Shown: positions 45,550-58,084, counted from the first letter of the stretch. The stretch is DNA of 64,000 nt from Lutjanus erythropterus (GCA_020091685.1 CM034597.1:814646-878645), one strand, 5' to 3'. Numbers and translations: made by a program. The notes: generated by a model from the sequence alone, not told the origin.

Positions 45550-47051
45550 TTGACTCCAAAATGAAAATTCTAATTAGAAAAATCTTCTCAGCCTTATTCC
45601 AACCAAAGTTTTGTTTTAGTCTTTTACTCCACAAAACAAAGGAGTTTCACACGAAAACAGTGTTACAGAATCTCCCAAACAATGGAAGTGATAGATGAAA
45701 ATACAAACAATCAAAGAAAAAATAAAATAAAATGCCTCCATGTTGCTCATCTGACATAATCCAAGTCTCCTAAAGCCTTAAGATTCAGTGTGCATGCGCA
45801 TGTGAATGTAACTCCAAGCTAAGGATCTAAACTGAAGATTCAAGCTAAACACATTGGGCTTCATGCAAGAACATTTTGTTATTCTTATCTTAAATTTCTC
45901 TTTCATTTGGTGGTATGGTGGGCTCGTACAAACATGTCACATCAGATTCAACAAATGCTCGTAACTTCAGATAACTGTGTAAATGATCCACCTGTGTGTA
46001 TCTGAGTGCACGTTCATGAGTGTAATTAATACCCCAATAATACCATATAAGGCTTACTTCCTGCCCCACAAGTCAGGAAGTGTTCATTCATGAAAGTGGC
46101 ATTAAAGAGTAAAAGGAACTTTACGAATTTGATGTCCTGCTTTCAGAGATCCATGCAGGAAAATTTGTCAGTTTAACAGCGTCAGCAGTGGAAGTAAAGA
46201 CCTGCTAGAGCAAAGAAACAATGCTGTGTTACCTGAGGGTCAGACTCTCATTGATTTAAAGAAGAAATGTTGCATTATGAAAATGATTGCAATTGATGAC
46301 TGCAGCGAGAGGAGGAGGTCAAGGGGAAGTTTTCATCATGGGGACAGAGGACTGAGTGAGGATGTTGCATGAGGATGAACAGCAACTTCATAACCCTGCA
46401 TGTGCAGATATACAGCCAATACACCTGACAGAAGGCTTCATAAGTAATTTTACAATTACATTATAATTTGAAATGTAGCCAAAAAGGATAATATCAACAT
46501 AATGAAGTCATAAGTGTCATTTGCTGCAGTCTACAGTCATTGGTGAAAAACCTTTGTTGTGATACCAGCAGACTGACTGCCCATGACTCTATGACAGGTC
46601 TGGACCTCGTAAATTCTGTTTGTATCTGAAAGAAAATTCAAAATATGAGAAAACTGGTGAATGCAACAAGTTCTCCTAAATCACTTGTACACAAAACTTA
46701 AGAACAAATGTGTTTGTACAAGTGGTCTTGCATGAGGCCTGATGTGTAAATGATATCTTTCAAGTCAGCTTGGAATGTTGGGGCTTTAGGAGACTTTGAT
46801 TACATCAGACGAACAGTGTGGAGGCATTTATATATATATTTTTTGTTTGTTTGTTTTAGTTTTTTTAAATTTGAAAACTGGTCACCATTCACTTCCATTG
46901 TGTGGGAGATTCTGCAACCCTGTTTTCCTGTGAAAACAAGTGTTGAAAAAAAATGTTTTGTGGACTAAAAAACTAAACCTGACCTTCAATCAGCATGAGG
47001 ATGAGAAGATAACAACTGACTTTAAATGTTTTGGGCAAACTATTCCTTTAA
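45550..47051. mobile_element. TTAA-type MITE split by a nested element
   Basis: The left part (CCAAAATGAAAATTC...CCTCCATGTTGCTCATCTGA...CCAAGCTAAGG) and right part (TTGGGGCTTTAGGAGACTTT...GGGAGATTCTGCAACCCTG...GGCAAACTATTCCTTTAA, ending 47051) together match the 5577-6201 copy. The match is broken at 45857-46739. Confidence 0.8.
45857..46739. mobile_element. Nested TIR element inside the MITE
   Basis: The termini GGCTTCATGCAAGAACA and the complement of TGGTCTTGCATGAGGCC differ at two of 17 positions. The interior is AT-rich, noncoding, with ACTTAAGAACAAATGTG near the right end. The family is not named; a very short target duplication (TG) is possible. Confidence 0.7.
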
Positions 47052-48746
47052 AGCTAATGAGACCTGTTGCAGTCCTTCACACAGAGCACTGCAGAGACTG
47101 TGGGCCCTGCAGCAGGAGGCCCTGTCGCCTGTACTTTTCAGGTTAGAGGAGGGTTGATGTTTCTCCATCAACCCTAGGCTGCTAGTGGATGAGAGGGTGT
47201 GTACATCTGGATGAGTTCACAGAGGTAATGAACAGTCCATGAACAGCTTTGAAGGTTAACGTAAGGATTTTCTACTCAGTAGGAGAGTAAGCAGGAAGCC
47301 GGTGTCTTCTAAACAAAACTGTTATATGTTGATGTGGAGTGGTGCATGAGAGAATACAGGCAGTGCAGTTTTGAAAACAGTCAAGCTGCTGGTCACATGT
47401 GTTTGCCATTTTGGTATCAACTGTTGGCTGAAATCACATGCAACACCTCATGATGTTTATTGTCCTACACCTTCGAATAGCAATTTCATACCTCCCAAGG
47501 TATAATATATATCAGTTGTACTTGACCTTTCCATCCTCTGAGTAACACCCTCAAAATATCATTTGACACAGACAAATACTCTTGTATAAATACATTAACT
47601 CAGGCCATAATGTATAGCTTAGCTCCCATGTCTCTCCTTCAGACCTCATATGAATACATACACTCAATACACTAAACTAAACAGACCCTCTCCTCCTGTC
47701 TGCTGATCAATTTACTCCACTGGCCTCCACACACACTCACACACAGTTACTCACGCAGTGCTATCCTCATTAGCCTGTCAACACAAAGCTGGCTTGTTTT
47801 ACAGTACATTTGGCACCGCAAATCAATTACCTCACATTTACAGTTAATTGGCTTGTATTCTTGGCCCTATCAAATGATATCTGGCTGGATCCAAAGGGCC
47901 TGTGCTAGAAAGGCTGAAATCTGTTGTGTTACTGTTTGTATGAGCACACAGGTTCATGTTCATGTGCTCAGCTCTAAACTGTTTACATTCAGTTAATCAG
48001 AAATGGATGTTTTTACAGTTCATGAACTGAAGAAACGCCAGTCTGCAGTTCTGCAGGTCAGCTGTTTACATCACTGCATAAACTGATGTGATTCAACTAC
48101 TGCACATATGGCTGAATATTTGAAAAGGTGCATGTCATTGTGACGTGTGGCTCAGTCTTTTACACTGGACACTTTACCAGTCCTTTTAGGAAGTTGCAAA
48201 TTCAACCAGTCCCCACAATTTTGCTCAATTACCACAAATTTGACCAATCATCGTAGCTTCCCGCAATTTCCACCAATCATAGCAGTCACCTGTGCAAATG
48301 TCTATCTCAATAAACCAACTCAATGTTTTATTTTTTATTTATTTTTATTTATTTTTTTTGGGACTTTTAGTTTTTATTTTGTCATGGTTACTGAAAAGGA
48401 CACAGGTTTTTATCATTTTTACTGACATTTATAAACAATTTGTACACTTTTACATTTTATAATTTTTTGCTTGTTTTTTTTAGCTGCAAAAAGATTTTGC
48501 TACTTTCTGAGCCTTTTTGGCAGGCTTACTTTAAACACTCCCTGGATCAAGTTACTTTTGGTTTTTAATGAATTGTAAAAAAAAAAAAAAACAACAAAAA
48601 AAAAACAGTAAAACACAACTTTTTTCATGCAATTTAGCTTGTTCCTCCAATTTCTTTGAAAAAACACCTAAAAACATTGCAACGTAGATCACAGTTTTTG
48701 AGAAAAGCTGCCATGAAATCCCCCCAAAAGCCCAAGAGTACCCGTC
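47052..48746. other. No gene; possible conserved noncoding patch 47760-47960
   Basis: 47760-47960 is non-repetitive and rich in homeodomain-like CAATTA/TTAATTGG motifs. 48320-48620 holds T/A homopolymer runs. No exon seen. Confidence 0.35.
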
Positions 48747-48862
48747 TGCAGGGAATATGGTGGACAAGAGCACCGCCATTGCCCTGCTCCATACCGGAAG
48801 TCACAACTGGAAGTTGGTCTTCTTTCGTGGATATTATTTGCCATTCGCCGCTCCATACTGCA
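48747..48862 (+). repeat. Repeat arm, inverted relative to 49992-50108
   Basis: GTCTGCAGGGAATATGGTGG, TGCTCCATACCGGAAGT and GGAAGTTGGTCTTC read in reverse at 49992-50108. About 80 percent alike by eye. Confidence 0.75.
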
Positions 48863-49469
48863 TAATTTAATAGTTAATTGACTCTAAGTCTTTTCACGAC
48901 TTTATACAGTATGTAAAACTGAGATGTTAGCACATATCACATATATCATTCATGCTAGAACTGAAAAATAACAATCACCTTGTTATTTTTGTCTTTGTCA
49001 CCTTGAGTGTAAAAAAGGAGGCCAGCACTGGTAGTAATACAGTGTAAGGACTGTATTGCCCAGATATTATGCAGGATCTTTTTTTTTTTTTTTTTTTAAC
49101 CTTTATCAGTTAGTTAACAAAACAAATTGGCATAGTACAGTGTGGTACATAATTAATTAATTAATAATTAAAGTAATAGTAATAACAAATTAAAGCTGTA
49201 TAAAATAAATAACAAGATCCTCTGCTGACTTGCAAAGTTTCATTGCATTCTTTTTCTCTATATATTTCAGTGAAGAAAAGTAATGAGACATCTCCATGTG
49301 AAAAACAGAAATATTATGCAGGATCTTGTTTGCATGAAGCTGGCATGCTCTCCCTGCCTTTCCTGTATATGGCCCAGCCTGCCCACCAGAAGATTCCTTC
49401 ATTAAACACAGTACAGACTCCCCACACATTGTTTGCTAAAAAGCATAGGAGAAAAGCTTAACGATCTAC
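48863..49469. other. No gene seen (intron)
   Basis: Contains a T run at 49080-49098. No coding signal. Confidence 0.45.
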
Positions 49470-49482
49470 TGTCTGGACGTAC

Positions 49483-49978
49483 CTTTGTTACATTTTTTCT
49501 TTAATTGTGCGATCTTATATACAGACACAAACCAATACAAATTTACAAGTACACAGGGGGTACTGTGCATAACAAACAGTAAACTAAAAACCAAAGGAAA
49601 AGGATTTTACTGATCACTTCCACAAAATTTCTCCATGATAGCATATGTTTTGGCAGCTTTCTTATTTCTAATGTCCTTGATTGTGGCAGCATAGCAGAGC
49701 AGTTCTTTTCTAAAGAGTACAATGTTTGGTTTAGAATTGGCCCATTTGTTTTTATGGATGTGAAATCTCCCCAAACTCAAAATCAACTGACAGAAAAAAC
49801 ACAAGTCTTTGTCTACAGTCCAGTCATCAAAATAAATTAAAACGTTTTTTTTTCTGGAAACTGATTGTTCTTCCTGTTTTTTCTTGTACAAAATGCTGGA
49901 CATCTTTCCAAAAAGTTCTGCTAAGTACATTGATAAAATAAGTGAGTGATGGTTCACAGAAATCGCACAAATATTCAA
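49483..49978 (-). pseudogene. 5'-truncated L1-type LINE with 13-bp target duplications
   Basis: The same 13 bases, TGTCTGGACGTAC, flank it at 49470-49482 and 49979-49991. On the minus strand it encodes LCDFCEPSLTYFI near the start (a cysteine-pair motif), then LSLGRFHIHKNKWANSKPNI and NKKAAKTYAIMEKF before a stop at 49607. This is the C-terminal end of an L1/Tx1-type ORF2 protein. A short 3' UTR ends AATTAAAGAAAAAATG. There is a frame break near 49850. Only the last part of ORF2 was copied, as is usual for L1 insertions. The flanking sequence belongs to the repeat paired with 48747-48862. Confidence 0.85.
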
Positions 49979-49991
49979 TGTCTGGACGTAC

Positions 49992-50108
49992 TGTAAAGAT
50001 GGAGCACCAAATAAGTAACAAGATACATGACGAAGACCAACTTCTGGTTTGGACTTTCGGTATGGAGTAGAACTGTGGTGGTGCCCTTGTCTGCCATCTT
50101 CCCTGCAG
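49992..50108 (-). repeat. Repeat arm, inverted relative to 48747-48862
   Basis: Complement of 48747-48862. The L1 fragment is inserted at its edge. Confidence 0.75.
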
Positions 50109-51034
50109 ACAGGTCCCTCTCTAAAAGCCTGCAAAATCCTGGACGGACTGGATTATATTTGAATATAAAAGAGGAGGATTCACCAACAACATCAATTTTG
50201 GCCCAATAGAAAAAAAAGTTTACATCTGCAGTGTGTGATTTGTTCAACACAAAGTCAAGATCATGTCAGTGTCTGTGCACATGGAGATGTATAAGAAGGA
50301 CAGCTGGTAAAATACAAAAGCAAAAGTGAAAACAGTGGAACTGCTGCATTCCAGACAATGTGGGACTCAAAAATTTCCAACCTCCTGCCAGAAAAAGTAA
50401 AATGGAACGCCATTCAAAGAGTTTCACTTGCTACTTGTGAACTTGGGGCAAATCCAAGTACCCTGACTTCATGAAGGAGCAGCTGACTATCTCTTATGGA
50501 AGCCTAAAATAATACATACTGTCACAGAGATTACCCTGCATCTCCTCATGCTCCAATGTGTCTCGTTCTCCCTCTGTCTGTTTGTGTGTGTCTCTAACTC
50601 ACCCAGCTCTGCTCATCCAGCACATCTGCTCATCATCTGCAATCAGCACACCTGTCTGCCATCAACTCATCACCTCTTCACTACAAGATGGCTCACCGGA
50701 TCAGAGCCTCAAACACTGTTGTTGTTTAAGCTACAACTATGTGTGCACAATGGGCAGCGACCTTTAGTGGCTGTAGTAAATATGACAGGAGCAAAGAAGG
50801 AAGTCACGTGATAAAGTATGGGTCGAAGTAGATGGATGGGTCAAACCAAGGGGGCAACCTGAAAAATGAGCCCAATGCAGAAGTACCAAAAACTGCAGTT
50901 CCTTGAATGGCCCCCTGAGGCTGGCTTCAAAAGTGAGTCAGTTCTCATAGAGCTCCATATTAAAATGCTCAACTTTACAGCAGAAATAAACATGTTTACA
51001 TCCTGGTACAAAAAATGGTTTTGGTCTTTCTGGC
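50109..51034. other. No gene seen (intron)
   Basis: Short overlapping frames with no domain; 50600-50760 is slightly C-rich. No element recognised. Confidence 0.45.
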
Positions 51035-51900
51035 TCAGGGGGTCTGAAACCTGTGGCTCTGCAGCTGCGTGCAGCTCTTTAGCCACTATCCAGTGGCTCC
51101 CTGTGGCTTTGACAAATGATATGGGAATGAATACAGTTTGTTGTTGTTTTTTAGCATTTTAATTTTCATTTATCATTGTTGTAGGTCCACACTATAAAAA
51201 TGAAAAAGCTGAGAAAACTCAAAGTTAAAGGCAACATGCTGAAATAGATTTTTGAGGTTTGAACCAAACACATTTTTGAAAAACACATTTATCTAACTAC
51301 AAATCTTTTATTGAGATAATTAACTGCTCTTCTTTGGACAAACATAAATCTTTGAGTCTTAGAAACCAAAAAAAAAAGTTGTATTTAAAAAGATTTTTGG
51401 GTAAATTCAGGTAAGTGAAAGTGAATGGTGGTAAAAAATTGTAAGATTTTCAATTAAAACAATTTAACTTTCAGGCACCTAAATAATGAGACATCTGGTT
51501 CATACCTCATTTTGACCAATTTTTGAAATACATTGTTTTGAGTCTCTAAAACTTGAAAAAACTCTAAATTTCAAAGCTGTTGGGTGCAAAACTCAAAACT
51601 CTTTTGCAGTACTTTGCCTGGAAATGCTGAGTTGTCTCAACATTTTTTTACAGTGTAAACGGATTCTGACATTCCTGAAGTGTAAAAATGTGTAGCCTAT
51701 ACACTAAAAGATATTTTGTCAACTAAATGTTGATGGTGGACTGTCTTCTTAAGTCTATACAAGCTGCTATGGATGCCAAATCAAAAAAGAAAAGTCCTCA
51801 GAAAAAAGAGAATCTAATAGTTGCAGCTCCAGATAGATTTTTTTTCCTTTTTTTTTAGCCAAAAATGTCTCTTTTGATTGTAAAGGTTTGCAGACCCCTG
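51035..51900 (+). mobile_element. hAT-like nonautonomous element, full length
   Basis: The left tip CAGGGGGTCTGAAACC and right tip GGTTTGCAGACCCCTG are inverted repeats with small differences. The 866-bp interior is noncoding (AAAACTCAAAGTTAAAGGCA, TTTCAGGCACCTAAA, GCTGCTATGGATGCCAAATC). Related copies lie at 25262-25478 and, inverted, at 32957-33920. An 8-bp target duplication is not clear. Confidence 0.75.
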
Positions 51901-52109
51901 CACTCATTTCCTTGTTCATTACAACAGTACAGAGGCTGGATATTTATACAACTAATCTAGGGATTCTGTTACCCTGGCTTTAATTTCCCAAGGTCTACAG
52001 TGAACCCATGAGTCCAGAATCTTTGATCTTTTCTAAACATGTTAACAGTATTATCAAGTCAGCTACTTGGCAAATCAGGAACACTGCACAAGAGATCATT
52101 TCTCTCATT
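51901..52109. other. No gene seen (intron)
   Basis: Short unremarkable stretch between elements. Confidence 0.4.
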
Positions 52110-52791
52110 TAGTGACTCATAAACTTTAATCCATACTTTTGTTTCCACCCATTTAGACCACTGCAACTCTTTATTCGCCGGACTGCCACAAAAGTCCATG
52201 AATCACTTACAACATGTTCAGAATCTGCAGCACAAGTTCTAACTAGAAGCTGAAAATATGAGCACATTTCCCCTCTTCTCACCTCACTGCACTGGTTACC
52301 TGCGGTGTTCAGGGTTGATTTGAAAATATTGCTGTTTGTTTTTGAAAGCTCCATCCTACACCACTGACCTTCTCTCCCCTTACATCCTTCCTCATGCGCT
52401 TAGGTCTCCTGAGCAGCTGTTGCTCTCCATCCCCAGAGTACGGGTTGTTACAGAGGGCAGTAGGGCATTTACTGTGGGGCTTCCACCATTGTGGAATCTG
52501 ATTCCTTTAAGAGTCAGGCGAGCGACTTCTGTGTCCTCCTTTAAAACTCTTTTAAAAACTTACTTTCATAGAATGGCTTTTAATACTGAAGAGTCTCTTA
52601 ATCTGATGTCTTTGTTTTATTCTATTTAACTTATTGTCTTTTATCTTTGTTTATTTGTTGATCACATTGACATTACTCTGGTGTGTAATACACTATGTAT
52701 GCTTTTGTTTTATGATACTTTTGTTTTTATGCTTGGGGAGCACTTTGTAAACCTGTATCTTAAACAGTGACATATAAATAAAGTTTTTATA
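52110..52791 (+). pseudogene. L2/CR1-like LINE, C-terminal end and 3' UTR
   Basis: The opening stretch reads HLDHCNSLFAGLPQKSMNHL and QHVQN. After frame breaks the frame 52336-52629 gives APSYTTDLLSPYILPHALRS, LLLSIPRVRVVTEGSRAFTV, LPPLWNLIPLRVRRATSVSS and FKTLLKTYFHRMAF, then a stop. The order DYCNSL, NLQHVQN, LRS, LLxxPR, T.GxRAF, LWN.LP, FK..LKT is the C-terminal end of L2-clade ORF2 proteins. A 3' UTR runs to ATAAATAAAG near 52780 and then a simple repeat. At least two frameshifts. Dead copy. Confidence 0.88.
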
Positions 52792-52849
52792 TTCTTCTTC
52801 TTCTTTTTCTTCTTCATCTTCTTCTTCTTCTTATTATTATTATTATTAA
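52792..52849. repeat. TTC then TTA microsatellite at LINE tail
   Basis: TTCTTC units give way to TTATTA units, probably seeded by the LINE 3' end. Confidence 0.9.
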
Positions 52850-53794
52850 TGTAGCAGGAGGATACTGAGAGTCAGGTACAATTGGCCAATCAGGAGGAGA
52901 GCACCTGAGTTGTTAATGAAGCCCATGAAGCACAGGTGTGTAAGCTTCACTCATGCTACTGAGATCACTCCGGTGCACATGCTTCCTTGGTAAACCAAAC
53001 AAATCCTGTTCTGTTTGAGATTATTTGTTTGTAGAGGTAATGTAGGGGTGCAAAATGCACCCTGAGGTACTGGATTGATTTTAAAGGTAATGTAGGGGTG
53101 CGAATGCACTCTGAGGTAATTTATATGTATATATTGTGTAAGTATGGAATCTTAAAAATGTGGGTCTGCCAATAATGTATTCTTTCTTTTGTAAAGGGTC
53201 CTAGCAGTCCCAGAATAATGCCAGTGGCAAGGTATGAGAATGTCTCCTTATTATCAAGCATTGTTTGCATGTGTGTAGACTGAGATTTAACATGTGCTCT
53301 GTTAAATTTACAGGGAAAGTGCTGGTTGCCGTTTACAACTTATACTATTTGGATTTTGTTTATTGAGTGTAGTAGTTTGAGTATTTGGCTAACCTACAGC
53401 TCTGCTTTTTGTTTTAGTGCTGCAGCTGGTTGTCGGCCTTTGGTCACAGGAGCAGCTGGTGCAGTGGGAGTTGACCTGTTGATTTGTGGTGTTAATCTTT
53501 TCAGGTTTGCTGTGGCACTGGTATTAGTTTGGGTGTGTTTCTGTTGGGGTAAAGAGGGTTTATTTTGTTTTCTAGTTTTGGTATTCAATTATTTATTTTT
53601 TGTTTTGTTCACTTATAGTATACTACCAGTGCACCAGTCTGCTGACTGGTGTGCCACCACCCCCTGCAGCGAGACATGCTACTTTTTAACCTTTTAATTG
53701 ATGTTAGTGACCCTTTGTAATAAAACAGCCTGTCTGTCAGCCACACTGACTGTTGGCTTTGTGATTAAAATTCAGAGCTTAGCTGAGTGTCACA
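52850..53794 (+). mobile_element. Candidate solo LTR
   Basis: It starts TGTAGCAGGAGG and ends GTGTCACA, with TTAA on both sides (52846-52849 and 53795-53798). An AATAAA signal lies near 53720. Two near-identical 36-bp segments (GGTAATGTAGGGGTGC...TGAGGTA at 53036 and 53086) sit 50 bp apart. A 945-bp LTR is possible, but the short AT-rich flanks could match by chance. The frame 53326-53697 has no known domain. Confidence 0.4.
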
Positions 53795-53925
53795 TTAAGA
53801 ATTATAATGTTAAGAATAATACTTAAATAATACTGTAAGTTATGCATAATTGTGTGCAGCCACTTTAACTGTGGTTGCTGTCACAGGTTAGTTGTTAGAT
53901 CGATGCCTTTTTTACTGACCTCAGA

Positions 53926-54512
53926 GGGCTGTACTATGAAGGAAGCTTAACACAACCAGGCTTTTGTTTGCATGAGCAGTTGAACAAAACCTAAAACCTC
54001 AGTCAGAGATAACAGGTATCATGACAGTGGATATCAACTTGCTTTGTAACCCAGCTTTTCTTCTTCAGACTCTGTGTGCGCTCACATAAAAAAAGAGTTT
54101 GGTGTGTCATGAGACTCTTCTTCCACACAAAGTGAAGTGATTATGAGCCGCCCACTTCAGTCAAGATGAATAAGTTGCTGTAACGGTGAGCTATGGAGAA
54201 TATGAAAAATATATTACAGTAAAAAGCAACGCTGTTGCTGCAAATAAGGAAAAATGCTGTCAGAAAATGACTATTCGACTGAATGTGACCCTATTGCTGC
54301 TGTTTATTTCTAACATGACAAAACGAAAAGCGGTGCTTTTTACAGCGATTTAATCTGAAACTGAACATAACCTGTTCTCAACCTGGTTATGACTTCAGCA
54401 TCAGTTACCATGGTGGTCTAGCCAGGTTAAAAGAGAGGCACCTTCGTGACAATGAAAACTTTAGACTCAACATTCCTTGCTGATATATTCATCTCACTTC
54501 ATAGTACAACTC
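53926..54512. mobile_element. TIR DNA element (GGGCTGTACTATGAAG family)
   Basis: The left end GGGCTGTACTATGAAGGAAG and the complement of CTCACTTCATAGTACAAC form inverted termini. The interior has GCTTAACACAACCAGGCTTT and AACCTGGTTATGACTTC. A common fish nonautonomous element; superfamily not assigned. No coding content. Confidence 0.65.
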
Positions 54513-55845
54513 ACAGCTCCACTCTCCACTCATGCCCCACGTCTTTGCCCATTTTTGGATTAGCCAGGAGTTAGCCAAGTCAGGCACTACCAGGACAGCG
54601 ATGGAGAGAGCCACCATACTGTCAGCTTCACAGTGACTCTTCAGAAACCTATGAGTGATATCATCCATTATTACTGTTATTCAACTGCAACCATGCTCTC
54701 TTGACAAGTTTAGCCACACTATAACTGTGTATGACATATTGTAGATGGACATAAAATGTTTTCATTGTACATCACTGGCTTTTACAGAATGTCCCAATAT
54801 TAATGGTCTTTTTGGTGATTATTTTGCATGAAAAAAATGTGGGCACTACTTATTGGTGTGAAAGGTTCATTGGTTTGTTTAGGACTGATGTAAAAAGGAC
54901 TTTCTTCTTATAGTCTGAGATCATAGCAGCAGAAAGTACGAATTACATATAGTTTATAACTTTAATTTGAATCAAAACAAGACAGTGAACTGATAACATG
55001 TATCATACTGGTTTCAATCAACAGACCTCGGTGTGTGTTTGTGTTGCTTTGGATCAGAGTGTGTCACTTCACATTGGGAACAGAGAATGACTCATCTGAG
55101 AGGAGAGGGGAAGACAGTGGGGACAAAAATAGACAAAGAGAACTGTTCTCTCCTATAAATTTAAATGGCTCTGGCTCCTTGCAGCCAGCTGGGACTCATG
55201 AAATATTGTTTGATTGTTGTAATCCATCACATCTTTTGACACACAGGGACGTGTGTGTCTGTGTTTGTATTTGGGTATACAGTTGGGACTTGGCCTCCTG
55301 TGATAACAGCAGCACAGAGAGGAGAGAGAAATACAAAGGAGCTTCAGGGTGATGCTTTTATTCGATAGAATAGTTGTATTTTTTAGTACCCTGGCAGATA
55401 CATGATTATAAATGCTGGCACTGGATTTCATGTAAGTTTAATTCATTTTCATTCAGCTAAACTGATGTATGTTCTTAAAGAATCCTGCCTCCAATTCTTG
55501 TCATATATTTGAACAAGAAGACAAAAAAGCCAAAATATGTTAAAAGAAAATAATCTTTTGGCCATATTTAGGCTGCTGTACATTCATGAAGGTTTGTTAT
55601 TTTGTATTTGTTTTTGCTTAAAGGTAGAATCAGTAGGATTTTTTTCAGCTGTTCATAAACACACCAGAAAGATGCCAAGAAGTCAAACATCAACATTTTG
55701 GGTTGGTCCAAAGTGTCCTGAGAACAGCAAATAGAATTTTCTTTAAGGAAAATGTTGCATATTATGCCTTCAAACTTTCTGTTTGTGTAAGTATGTCTGT
55801 TAAAATTCTTTACAAATTACAGAAAAATGTGAAGTGAGACCTGGG
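54513..55845. other. No gene; non-repetitive patch 55030-55330
   Basis: 55030-55330 is less AT-rich and has no relative in the window. Frames there lack domains. It may be a conserved noncoding element. Confidence 0.35.
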
Positions 55846-56260
55846 GCCAGATGCATAAACATATGGATTTATGACCACGAGTCTTGAGTACACACAAACA
55901 GAAATATGCATACATATTCTTTTTGTCAGGTTTATAAAGCTGTGAGTAAGGATTGGTGCTGTTTTATTAATCAGTATCAATGTGACTCAATGTGTGCATG
56001 AGCCTCCATCCTGCTCCTGCAGTTAGAATGGATGTAGACAGTGGAGTTTAATGATGTTTCTCTGCTGATCCACGTGTTGCGTATGTGGAACTGTTAGCAC
56101 ACAGAGTAGGAGAGATATCCTCTAATGCAAGAAAGTGATGAATTCACTTATTTCTTTTGTTCAGTTTGCTGGCTGTGATGTCCTTGGTGATCAGTGAGAG
56201 GACATTATTTAAGTCAAAGATTATAAGATGGAACCTGAATGATTCACTGCTTTATGTTTA
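55846..56260. mobile_element. Possible DNA-element remnant (GGGGCCAGATGCATAAAC end)
   Basis: The tip GGGGCCAGATGCATAAACAT is typical of a fish TIR element. The opposite tip is not clear (TTTATGCACG near 56257 may be a remnant). Confidence 0.35.
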
Positions 56261-58084
56261 TGCACGTAGCTGTTTAAAGAAAAGTGTTCATTGAAGTCAA
56301 GGCTAGACTATATTTTTGAGACTTTCTGAAATGTGTGTCTACTTCTCATGTAACAGTAAAGCCTTCTTTCTAAGGCACGTCCATTGCAATTACAAATGGA
56401 CTTTTATCTTGGGCAGGAAAAAAAGCAAAAGGTCCTGTGGTGGCAAATATAGTTTGGTGTTTTAGTTCTACTAACATTACTCAGAAGCAATGACTCTAGA
56501 GGCAGACAGTATGACTGAATTCATATGAACAAGTGAGGCAAAACAAAACAATTTTAGAAGCAAAAAATAGGTGACTGGATAGCTCAAAAGGCACTCTAAT
56601 CAGAATGTAAAGGAAACATATACATGTACACAATATTGGCTTTTTAGGTGATTATCATACCATACCAAATAAAAAGTGTGGGACAGCAATCACACAGTAA
56701 TAAGCCCTGTCTCCTCCTGTCTCTGTGGTTAGTCACTGTGACATAAATGTAGGCTAATGTTTATAGAACATCTTTAAGGCCGAGTGATACATGTAGGTTA
56801 AAGTCCCAGTGATGTTGATGTTGTACTCTATAGCAGCATTAAGGACTGTCTCTCGTCCAATCATTTTACTTAGTCGGAACTAACTGTTACATCCAATATA
56901 GGTAGTATGGTGGATTTTATAAAGATTATAAAGGAGCTCTGTCTCCATAGAAGATTTCAGTGTGATTTTATTTTTAAACTTTTGAGCAAGACACAGAACA
57001 TGAGTTTTTGTAGGACAATCCCTGTCTAACCAAATTGCAAAGTATTTGTATCAATCAGGTCTCCATTTAGTGCATGGATTGGACTGGTTGATGGTTTGTG
57101 CCTGTAATATGCACAAGAAAAAAAACAGAGCAGTAAAAGGAACTCGGGTATATATATAAAAAAGTAGATTCCCATAAATACAAGAGATCAATGTCTCTTT
57201 CATACAGCTCCTATTCGCTTCGCTATTCTACTCTAATGCATTGTAAATGACTTGGTGTAATCAAACTACCATCCAGTTCTCCTTCTGAAATGTTAATCAC
57301 ATGTTCTGATCAATTAGTCATACCACATATTTGTGTTTACAACATGTACTACTCAGTACAAACAAGGAACAGCTTCCTAAGTTACCGCACGCTAAATGCA
57401 TATTCTATATAGAAGCTTTTTGTGTTCACTGTGCTCATGTTCTAAATTTAGTTAAGTAAATGCATACTGAAATGCAAATCCATATACATGTTATATGCAT
57501 GAGTGCATATTCCATGCAGGGCAGCCATGACTCCTTTGACTATGACTTGAACAGCTCCCGGCTTGTCAGTAGGCCTGTGAGGTATCATTTCCTTTCAGAG
57601 GACACCTTCTGCTTTTTAGGGTCTAATTAATACAATACTCACATGTCATATATATGCCGAAAGATTTCTGCAGTGGGCATGACGTAATCCTGTCTGTGCA
57701 AAATACACTCTTAAAGATGAGGGACAAAATCCATTGTATCCATTCAATGCAGAAATGCATTCAAGATATTTGCAACATGTTCACATCCCAACTCGTCACA
57801 TATTGACCAAGTGTCACCACCCCTCTGTGTCTGATACTGAGGCAGAAGGAGCCCTCCAGCTGTTGTATCTGACACAGTCAGAAAACCATTTTTAACATGT
57901 TGTAACAATGCAGTAGTCACAGTTTGGTTAGGTTTAGACACAGAATTACATGATTAGGTTTAGGATAAAACCAAGTTTGGGGTTACCATGTCTACGAAAG
58001 TCACATGTCACTGACATGACAAAAGTTTTTTAATAACATTTTGGTTTCATACATGACATGAACCCTGGTCCCCTGGGTGACAGT
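56261..58084. other. No gene seen (intron)
   Basis: 1.8 kb AT-rich sequence with no exon or element recognised. Confidence 0.45.

Noticed and set aside
57744-57941. Minus-strand frame as another naaladl2 exon
   Set aside because: No peptidase-family motifs and no convincing acceptor and donor pair.
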